From Chiridota heheva (taxonomy: Eukaryota; Echinodermata; Holothuroidea; Apodida; Chiridotidae): a stretch of 64,000 nt of DNA. The DNA lies in NCBI GenBank assembly GCA_020152595.1, contig JAIGNY010002050.1, forward strand, positions 469,001 to 533,000, in the 5' to 3' direction. The notes under the pieces are model-generated. The model saw only the letters and a program-made list of their open reading frames with translations, searched no databases and had not been told where the DNA came from. The position numbers and the translations under genes were made by a program. Positions 55,030 to 64,000 of the stretch are shown one piece after another. Within the stretch, counting starts at the first letter, position 1. Each line of letters begins with the position of its first letter.

Positions 55030-56227
55030 CAGGCTTGGGCGATATATCGATATTTCGATATATTTCGATATTGACGATATGGCCGATATTGAGTTCAAGG
55101 GTCATATCGATATATCGATATTATGTTTTTTTTAAAATACACAATACATGAATTATTAAAAAGCTAAACATGACTATCAAACATCCAAGTATTTTTTTAT
55201 TAAACAGCCACAAAAAGTTAATGAATTTCATTTATATCAAAGTTTCAGGCACTCAGTTATGATAAAACTTATTAAAACATTAATATTGTGATAACAAAAC
55301 CCCAAATCCTTCCATGAACAAAAACCACTTGACTCGCGAGCACAGAGGCATTGCGCAATACTTCAATTTTATACTTGATGGCTTACGATGTTCGGACAAC
55401 AAAAATCATAAGTTGTTGAATCCTCAAACATCGTGTTAAATTTCCTCAAAAGGAATACTGAATCTGAATTTTTATAACAAACAATCATTAATTGACAAAT
55501 TACTGACAAAACTATGAGGTTTTTCTCACTATTTTGTTCGTTCAGAAAGTTTAAAGTAAAAGTTACAGACTGGTCTTACCAGATCGATCAGATAATGTAC
55601 AGTGCATTAATTACATACACTTAGTATCACTGTACAGTCTATGTACACACATACCATCTAGGCTATCACTGTTTCTTCTGAGTGACAACACTCGTGCGAT
55701 GATTGAAGCAGACTAGAAATTGATAATACGCATCATATATAGACTTCTGAATGTCTAGAAGTCCATATAATGCTACCAAAATAATGCCTTTTCAGTACAA
55801 CTTTCATAAGAAGTAAGTGAGTTATAAAATTTTAGGAAGAATTGGAGCCGATTTTCGTAAGGCATACAGTGTAGGCCTAATACCAGTTCCACAACATTTT
55901 TTTTTTTTTTAAGAATATGCTGAGGTCTAAACTTTTTCAAAGTTTCTGTGATTGATCTTTTGAGATAGATACCATGTAAAGAACATTTTAAAACACAATG
56001 GGTGTTTATTTGAAGATGATATGTTTATATTTTGCAGTGATTTCTGTTAATTTGTACAAAAGTTTTACTTAACTTTTTTTTTTGAGCGAGGCGAGATTAC
56101 CTTGCCCAGAACAGTACATACGACTTACGTATGACGTCCCATAATTTGCATATCGATATTTCGATATTATCGATATTTTACAGGCGATATATCGATATTG
56201 CATCATGTTCAATATCGCCCAAGCCTA
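55030..56227. mobile_element. hAT-type non-autonomous element, 1198 bp, with 8-bp target duplication
   Basis: The exact target duplication is ATAGGCAG (55022-55029 and 56228-56235). Terminal inverted repeats are CAGGCTTGGGCGATAT on the left and TAGGCTTGGGCGATAT on the right (complement), 15 of 16 identical. Subterminal regions carry repeated CGATAT/ATATCG motifs on both sides, as hAT transposase binding regions often do. An 8-bp duplication and a CAGG..TGGGCG start are hAT traits. There is no open frame of note, so it depends on a transposase elsewhere. The related repeat at 32225-32280 gives the unoccupied site. Confidence 0.93.
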
Positions 56228-56334
56228 ATAGGCAGTCAAATATTTATGCCTGATATAGCCCTTGGTGTATACCACATGGTATATATTATATCATGTGTCC
56301 CGCATGGTCCCCATCCATGTCCCACATGGCATCC

Positions 56335-56825
56335 CTCCCCCAACCCCTAGCTTTGCTGTTTCACAGGGGCAGCCCGCCCTGCTCCTCCATGGGACTGCCC
56401 TGCCCCCTGGGGTCCACCCTGCCCCCTGGGGTCCACCCTGCCCCTCATGAAAAAAAACTAATTATTTATTATTATATTTTTTTTATTATTATAGATTTCA
56501 TTTTTTTTTAAACATTAATTTCTTTTTTTTTACTTAATAATCTTAATTAGCCTCATAAATGAAATACTTTACATGGATACAAAATCATAGCTCAGTAAGC
56601 AATTGTCCTGTTTGGCTCATGACTGGTCCTTATCAGTCAAAATAGCTTCATTCTGAGATGTATGATTATAGCTAAAATCCCAGAGCTTCTTTATCAGGGA
56701 ATAAGACTTAAGGGTGCCCCAGGACTCCACGCCGAAAAGATGCAGCGCTTCACATGTGCATCACTGTGCTTCTCAACAAGTCTAGCACCCTGCCCCTTTT
56801 TTAATCAAGCTAGGGGTCTGTTCCA
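56335..56825 (-). repeat. GC-bounded insert with CCCCTAGCTT ends
   Basis: Left CCCCTAGCTTTGCTG (56341) and right AATCAAGCTAGGGG (56804-56817) are short inverted ends. The insert divides the first module of the composite block (compare 32125-32150, where CCATATGTCC-side and CCCTCCC-side sequences are joined). It includes a duplicated CCCCCTGGGGTCCACCCTG (56402-56440). A partial relative is at 17495-17716. Confidence 0.65.
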
Positions 56826-57385
56826 TATGTCCATATGCATTTACATCCTGTCACACTCCCTGATTAAGCATACAAAATAAAAAAGTCTCGTCAGTTCATG
56901 TACTGTAGCAACTTTATGCAAATGAACACAATAATAAAGGTAGGGTTTAATAATCATGCCTGATACAACTGATGGTGACCAAGTATTTTGAAGAATTTTA
57001 GGGATTTCAAATCTCCAGTGCTAAGAGAGAGATGCTTAAGGATCTCTAAAAAATATTGGAAAATTATATCATATTACAGTTATCTTCTAAGGAAATATGA
57101 AACGTTTTGTAGACTTTTTAAGGAAACTAGTCTTCAATCCTGTCTTAAGTATCTCTGAAAAATGGTAACATTTTGTAAGGAAATTTCAACCTTCCATAGG
57201 AATATCTGAAGAAAATTTAACTTTTCCTGGGGAACTCTGAAGAAACTTACATTTTCTGAGGAATTCTCAAAAAACTAACATTTCTGAGGAGATCTCAGGA
57301 AAAACTGTGGACGACCGGACCGGACAGCCGGATGGACCAAATCGCCATTACATATTATGCTTTGCATGCTCACCAAAAATGAAAT

Positions 57386-58467
57386 TCCATGGGAATTTTT
57401 TTTTTAAGCGATTACAACAGGAGATCAAGAGTCTCACACATGTTTGTTACACAAAATTTGGAAAGGCCTCATAGGCAAAAAACTTTTAATTTTGATTCTT
57501 GTTTAAAAACTCTCACAACTCTGGTCATGAAACTCTTACAAATTGCACGATAAATTCCTTAACAATCCATTCCCTTCAAAAAGTGTTATTCTTAGGTGCG
57601 AACAGGAAGGAAAATTTGAGACGCATTTCACAATGTCATTTCGTGTGCATTAAAAATAAAATTACAGTCCTTTTCCAGCAAAATCAAGTTAAATCAAACT
57701 ATTTACATTTGATCATGAACAAATCTGAAGTTTGAGATGAAAATACCCTTTCCAAAAATATATTGACTTTTATTTAGTCATTTATTAATTATCTAAATGA
57801 ATTTGATAGATGCTGCAAACAAATGGCTGTTTTTAAGTCTTAAAATATATACAGTGGCTTTCAAATTATCTGTTTTCCCCAGTTTTACATAAATACTTTA
57901 AAATTAAACATTTTTTGCAAGGAAGTTTAAGGAATTTATCTTGCAAATGGTTTAGAGTTTAAATGACCATGGATGCTAGAGTTTTTCAATAAGTATCAAA
58001 ATTCAACAAAATTTTAGATTTTTCCTATGCAGCCTAACACTTATGATGGTTGCCATTTCAAGTGTGGTCTGTAAGTACAACTAAGTATAGCAGTGGCAAG
58101 AAAATTACCCGTATTTGTTTATGAAATTGGTATGAATTCCCTATTTAATTGAAATGTGAAGTTAGTAAGTCTCGCCTGGCATATATTTTTGATTTTCTCA
58201 TTTTACAATTAGTAACAATGCATGTTTTCACAAGTAATATAGATTAGAAAAAAAAGTGTTAAGACATTTATGGCCATGGTTGGCAATTGTATCAACCCAG
58301 GTAATTAATTATGCAAAAACAACCCCCAACCATACATATTTAAACTGGCTAAACCTCTTCCACAAAATTAAAAAAAACGACTTAAAATGCACACTACACC
58401 TCACCATTAAATGTGGAAAATGCTCTCCGCATATATGATCATTTGCCTAAACATTTAAACAGTACCA
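57386..58467. other. No gene seen
   Basis: AT-rich spacer between two repeat blocks. Short frames only (for example 57499-57735), with no domain. Confidence 0.5.
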
Positions 58468-58860
58468 TGACATCCAACCCTGTGTCCCACATGACATCCC
58501 TCCCTATGTCACCAGTAGCATCATATCTTATGTCCCGCATGGCATCCCATCTTATGTCCCACATTGGATCCCACGATGTTCCACATTGGATCCCACCATA
58601 TGTTCCACATTGGATCCCACCATATGTTCCACATGGTATCCCTCCCAATGAACCAATGACATCCTACTTTATGTCCCACATGGCATGACATCCCATGTCT
58701 CCATGGCCTCCTACTCAATGCCCACATAGCCTCCTACCCTATGTCACACATGGCATCCCAACCTATTGTATGTCACACTCTGTGCCACTCATGGCATCCC
58801 AACCCATGTCCCAAATGGCATCCTACTGCATGTCCCCCACATGACATTCCTCGTTTTAAA
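58468..58860 (-). repeat. 24-bp-core minisatellite, third array
   Basis: CATCCCATCTTATGTCCCAC-type units in the same orientation as 54660-54930, with a local sub-family CACATTGGATCCCACCATAT (58560-58625). The other modules of the composite block are not visible beside it. Confidence 0.88.
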
Positions 58861-59254
58861 TTAGACTTAATATACACCATTTTTGTCATAAGATATACTT
58901 GTATAAAAAGAAACAAATAAGTAATAGAAGGCTGTTGCGCACGTGTCAGAACTCTAAGCCAAGTAAGGCTGTAACATGTATTGTATCGTATGTATACGCG
59001 GTAAATAGGTAACGGAACCCATGATAGTTGCGTCCACACGCAAATACAGTATCAGGGATATGAGTGAGATATCAAAAATTCTACTGAAGATTATTAATAT
59101 GTAGAACAAAATATTACATCTTCGGCACATGGCATGGAGGGAGAGGTGGGGTCAATTTGACCATACCACATGCTGGAAAATATATTTTCCCAACAAACAA
59201 AACTTAAAGGCAGTTGGGAGAAAATTGAATTTATGAACAAAAAATTATGCTTCC

Positions 59255-59420
59255 AACAAAAGTTATGAGCCAGTCAATTCCCAGCCTCGCGTTAATGAAG
59301 TCATCCTCTTCGCAAAGGACTCCGCCCACTTTCAGAATTTCAGTTTTTGCAAAATTGATCACTGAAAGAGACAATGTTCTATCACGTAGGGTGTCACCTG
59401 ACAATGTTGTAGCAGTAAAG
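59255..59420 (-). repeat. Dispersed repeat (relative of 28100-28250)
   Basis: GTCAATTCCCAGCCTCGCGT, CATTAACGCGAGGCTGGG (complement) and GGACTCCGCCCACTTTCAGA match 28100-28250 inverted. A 61-codon frame (59247-59432) is an accident of this repeat. Confidence 0.6.
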
Positions 59421-60747
59421 TTTATAAGCTAGGTGGGAGTTTGCTGATTTTTCTTTCCATTGATACCAAATTTTCCATATTTTCGGACTTCCATTTTGCA
59501 TAACTGTTGTTTGGATCTGTGTACTAAAATATTGGCTGAATTTTTAGGCCAAATTTATGCCGAGCTCCTAACCAGCTTTCTTCAAATTTAGGTAAAATTG
59601 ATCGATAATTCATTAGATGACACAATAAGCTTTCTGCCAGTACTAAATTTGTATGGCAATTAGTGACAGTGTTTTGAAGTTGAAAATAGCCACCATTACC
59701 GAGATTTACAATAGATTTTATGTGGATTTTTATCGCAATCAAGAGTAAGTTAGTGGTAGCTAATATAGAATAAGATTTATTTTACATCCATCTCATTTAC
59801 TCTGACCTAGCCCAGGGCGTAGTTGTCAATGTGTAATTTGATTTCTTTTAATCTGTGCAGCATTGAATCCAAATTATAGTTAATCATAAGCATATTTGAA
59901 ATGTGGTGTTGTATAGTGAAAGACCAGTGAATTTTTTAAATTTATTTTTATCATTGTTTAGGTTGAAGTGCGAGCAAGGTCTGTTGTGAAAATGAGAATA
60001 GTGTGTCCATAGTTACAAATCATCCGTGGATCTAGGTTCTATATTTACAGGATAAAGTTAACAATGTTCAATATCAACCTGGTGTGTTGCCGTGTTGGTA
60101 TACAGTAATTTTCAAATTGTCTTGAAATACCGCATTAGACAATGAGGAAATACTTCAAGACCAAGATATCTAGACTGCAGATTATCTACTAGTTTAGGCC
60201 TTAGCTTGAGGACTTAAATAAGCAATCTGAGTGGTAGTGAAAACATTTCCATTTTATGTGTGTGTTTTCATTTTTCCAATTGATTGTTTCATTGATCTCT
60301 AATTTCTGTTGAAAAAATTCTAGTGGCACTACTTATCCACATATGTACCTTGCATGGAGTTGTTTTTAATAAAAAGCAAGTTGTTGTGAACATTTGTGTT
60401 TATTGTCTGTAACAGTTGAAGAACAGTACTGCATCTGTGTATTCTGTTTATATTTCAAGGGTATATTTATTGTCAGTATCAGAAGTAAATAAAATGTTGA
60501 AGGAAAAGTGTCTTCCTCCTGGAAATAGCATTGCCAATTTTATCATTGCAAGTTAATGCTATCATGCAAGCATGGATATATAGAACACCAGTGAAAGTGC
60601 CCATGTGGTCCTTTTGTAGTATATCATGCTATGCCATACAACTAGCCAATATTCTACATAAGCCTATTCATACAATGCATATATGATTATTATCCACTGT
60701 TATGTTTTAGGCTATTTTGTAAATTACGTAATTTTCTGACTGAGAAC

Positions 60748-60990
60748 AGTGGCGGAGCCAAGATTTTGGTCATGGGGGAGATAAATTTCTGGGGTGAAAG
60801 AGGGGGAAAAGTGATCTCGTGGGCGCAAATACAGGCTCTATGATAACAAGAGATGGAAAACAACTGGCCATTGATCTATATTTTTAGTGGGTCTAACTTA
60901 TTATTACAGGGCCCATAATCATAACAAGCAGAAAGGAAGGCCCAATATATTTATCGTTTTGATGGGCGAGAATGTCTCGCAGAGAAATTT
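60748..60990 (+). repeat. G-rich repeat relic (relative of 33900 and 44400-44640)
   Basis: It starts AGTGGCGGAGCCAAGATTTT with GGTCATGGGGGAG, like the element at 33900. It then continues with GAAAGGAAGGCCCAATATAT, shared with 44500-44520. It therefore links two otherwise separate repeat pieces into one family. Confidence 0.6.
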
Positions 60991-61336
60991 CACATTATGA
61001 TGGTCCCAAAAATATGTCTTTGAGTAGACGCTCTGAACTAGTATCCAGCTGCCGACACCAACCGAAGTACAAACTCATTAAATTTGGCGTCACTTGAACG
61101 GATTAGCCATGTACTGGTGCTTCTCATTCATTCCTTGCTTATTGCTTAGAAACCAGCATGTTTTAATGTAGTCTGAAGATTGCCTCAAACACGAGCAGAG
61201 GTATGAAACTGACATTTACTACAATGGAGCATTAGCCTGAAACTGCTTTTTTAATTTTATTAAATAGCTCTTCAAGAATTAATCCAGCAATTTTAATGGG
61301 CAGTAATTTAGCTATATGCTTATATAACCTTATATA

Positions 61337-61478
<142 letters not shown>

Positions 61479-62479
61479 TATAATACTATATTAGTATATA
61501 GGCCTAGGTTGCCAATGCCTTAGTAGAAACGATTGCTAATACATAACCTCTTCTACTGTACAGTGGTCACAAAAGAACATCAAACTTAACACCGACGCCC
61601 TTTACTTTAGCCTGAATGTAATCACACAAACATAAAGCTGAACAACTTTTTTCAAGTTACGTTTCAATAGATTTTCCAAATTCCTTGTAAAAAAGGGTAA
61701 AAATTGTCAATTTTCGGAAGAAATTCAGTGTTTTGTGCACAGGACCTTGGCATTGCAACTAATGTTGCAAACACACGTGTATAACTTGAATGAGGGGCCA
61801 AAACGGGCAAAGATACAACAAAAAACCACACTGCCCGTTCGTTACAAGATGTGACAATTTCGTTGTTGCGCACTATTGAAATTATTCAAATTTAACTACC
61901 TTAATGCCCTTGTTCTTTTGTTAATATTAATACATACAAATTGTACATGCCAACCTAAGTAAAACGTACGTACAGTAGGATGCACATTGGTGCAATCATA
62001 CGCTCAAGGTTACACAGGCAATGCACTGTACGCACTCAAATTATGACAATCATTTCTTTACACAAGCATCCTATCTTCTTACTGGTTGGGAAAAATGCTT
62101 ACGGGCATATCACATTTTTGTCAAGACGCTCGCAGAAAATCTGTCGGAACTTTATTTTTGAACGAAAAATGTGTATCTTTTAGGAAAGCAAGTGAGTTAT
62201 TACAATATTTACAAGGTGTAAAACCAATTCAAGTTTCAGTGTGCTGATTTTCATGTAAAAATATGAGTCTTCATACCGAAAATCAAGTTGCAACTTTCTT
62301 TAAAAACACACGTTGAAGCCCATTGACTTTACTTAGGCGTGTAAAATTTTGTATGTATGTAGGGCCTAATCATTCATACCCTAAATCAGAGATTCCGAGC
62401 GAATGAGTTGGAGTATAAAGATTCATACTAGTATTTTACCAGTATTTGTTGATAAATGTAACTGATACTTTTCTCGATC

Positions 62480-64000
62480 TGGAAGTAACTGAAGACATGG
62501 TTGCAGATAAATTAAGTAAACTGAAAGAAGGGGAAAGTCTGTGGTCCTAATAAAATTTATCCATTACTCCTTAAAGCACTTGCGAGTAGTATTGCTAAAG
62601 CCCCTGGCTATCCTTTTTAGAAAGTCTCTGAATGAGGGTGTTTTGCCACAAGACTGGAAAAATGCCAATATTTGTCCAATCTTCAAAAAAGGTTGCAAAA
62701 GTGATCCAGGAAACTATCGACCTATTACTTTGACATCATGTGTTTGCAAGCTATTTGAAAAAAGTAATTTGTGATGCACTAAACACTTTTCTTACATCAT
62801 ATAACATTTGAGTAATAAGCAATTCAGCTTTAGAGCCAGTTCTTCCTGTAACCTGCAATTACTTGATACTATTAATGTTATTTCTTCTATTCTTGATGAA
62901 GGAGGTTGTTGTGATAATTTATACTTGGGCTTTAAGAAAGCTTTCGATAGTGTACCTTACAAGCAATTACTTCTCAAGCTTATTACTCTTTTAAAGTCAG
63001 GGGCAAGATACTTGCTTGGATTGAAAACTTTTTGATACAGTAAACAGAAAACAGAGTGTCCATTAATGGCACACAATCAGATTGGAATCGTGTAATTAGT
63101 GGCGTACCCCAAGTAGTGTACTTCGTCCAATTCTTTTTCTTGTATTTATTGATGACATGCCTGATTATGTGAACTGTCATACCAGATAAGTTGCTGATGA
63201 TACCAAATGTTTTTCAAGTATTTCTTGCTTCGAGGACACTTTATCGTTTCTAACCGACATTAACAGCTTGGTTTGCTGGTCCAGTAAATGGCAACTGCAG
63301 TTTAATTCTGCAAAATGTAAAGTGATGCATCTTGGAAGGAACAATCCCTATATGAATTATCACATGTGTAATGATAGAGTTCTACTTCAAGTTAATGGTT
63401 GTTTTTGAGGAGTGTGATCTTGGCGTGACATTTCAAGATAATCTTTCTTTTTCGATATTGCCAATATTTTAGCAAAAGCAAATAGAATCCTTGGCCTTAT
63501 TACGAAATCTTTTCAGTGTATGGATGTAGATACGCTCCAAGTTATTTACAAAGCTTTAGTGAGACCAGTTTTAGAATTTTGTACACCAATTTGAAATCCA
63601 TATATAAAGCAAGATGCCAGGAAAATTGAAAAAGTACAGGCCAGAGCAACCAAATTGATTCGTTCTATACAAGATCTTCCGTATTGTGACTGTTTAGGAA
63701 TTTTTGGCATACCTTCACTTCAGTATAGATGAGTCAGAAACGATATGATACAAGTAGATTTCACATGGTTTGGAATACCTTGGAGATCATTTTTGAGCAA
63801 GATAAAGATTCCAGGACAAGAGGTCACACTTGGAAATGAAAAGAAAGCTAGATGCAGGACAACACAACACCTATCTACTTTTGCTTTTCATGCCATCAAT
63901 ACTTGGAACATTTTGAATGATCATGTTGTTAGTGCCCCATCATTTAACAATTTTAAGTCGAGGCTAAATGTGTTTTGGGATGATCACTCATTGAAGTGCA
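62480..64000 (+). mobile_element. CR1/L2-like LINE fragment, runs off the window
   Basis: RT pieces in order: PLAILFRKSLNEGVLPQDWK, CPIFKKGCKSDPGNYRPITL, SCVCKLFEK (to about 62770), FKKAFDSVPYKQLLLKL (about 62935-62985), SGVPQ- and DDMPDYVN-like sequence (about 63105-63170), the VADDTK catalytic box (about 63190-63210), WSSKWQLQFNSAKCKVMHLG (about 63280-63335), ANRILGLITKSF, ALVRPVLEFCTP, VQARATKLIRSIQDLPYCD and FHAINTWNILNDHVV near 63890-63930. Several stops and shifts are present. The N-terminal RT and endonuclease are missing on the left, and the 3' end lies beyond 64000. It differs from both CR1-like families above. Confidence 0.87.

Larger units (their letters stand above)
54650..57385 (-). 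repeat. Composite repeat block, inverted relative of 31585-33545
   Basis: From high to low coordinate: the GAGCATGC start (57373), the degenerate ~28-bp block (57000-57300), the first module (56850-56990), the second module (54920-55021) and the 24-bp minisatellite (54660-54915). It is interrupted by a GC-bounded insert (about 56335-56825) and by a hAT-type element (55030-56227). Module order matches the intron-2 copy. Confidence 0.8.

Noticed and set aside
59247-59432. 61-codon frame near 59.3 kb as a small gene
   Set aside because: It lies inside a dispersed repeat that also occurs at 28100-28250, where the frame is not kept.

Overview
The window is nuclear DNA from an intron-bearing, AT-rich, repeat-loaded animal genome. 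Two host genes can be supported. The first is syntenin (SDCBP-type, plus strand, coding exons between 29806 and 40418). The second is a non-muscle/smooth-muscle type myosin regulatory light chain (minus strand, coding exons between 49567 and 47901). They are convergent. Their sequences and the style of the repeats (CR1-like, RTE-like and I-like LINEs, an invertebrate Ty3 family, hAT and piggyBac-type short elements) fit a marine invertebrate, plausibly an echinoderm or other invertebrate deuterostome; the species cannot be read from the sequence.

Layout. 1-1506 is a decayed Ty3-type LTR element, cut by a reverse transcriptase scrap (1507-1948). 1952-4465 is a set of tandem repeats that starts with a long hairpin. 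5245-12650 is a LINE zone: one LINE interrupted by another (5735-8430), then a nearly full-length PHD-finger LINE (8936-12650). 15295-17150 is another LINE copy on the minus strand. 17717-24672 is a second, minus-strand copy of the same Ty3-type fossil. It carries three later insertions whose empty sites can be read from sister copies: a SINE (19764-19950), an RNase H-bearing LINE (20710-23951) and a triple piggyBac-type miniature element array (24053-24647). 24673-29740 is mostly non-coding, with repeat scraps.

The syntenin introns hold many repeats: a LINE tail, a 24-bp minisatellite block, a 929-bp TTAA-flanked element and a 19-bp minisatellite. The myosin light chain gene is compact (introns of 471 and 667 bp). 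Beyond it are a full-length tRNA-headed SINE with a 13-bp target duplication (52450-52717), a clean 1.2-kb hAT-type non-autonomous element with an 8-bp duplication (55030-56227), an inverted relative of the intron-2 repeat block (54650-57385), a long TA run, and a CR1/L2-like LINE that runs off the window end (62480-64000).

The two host genes are not an operon and share no evident pathway step. Both are cell-cortex proteins: syntenin is a PDZ adaptor for syndecans and ALIX, and the light chain controls myosin II. In both genes the literal sequence breaks the reading frame by a single base inside a homopolymer A run, while everything else (splice sites, phase, motifs, length) is intact. I read both as probable consensus errors rather than pseudogenes. 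No CRISPR array, rRNA or canonical tRNA gene was seen. No clear new biological system was found; the most informative material is the set of dated nested insertions and the apparently new short element families.
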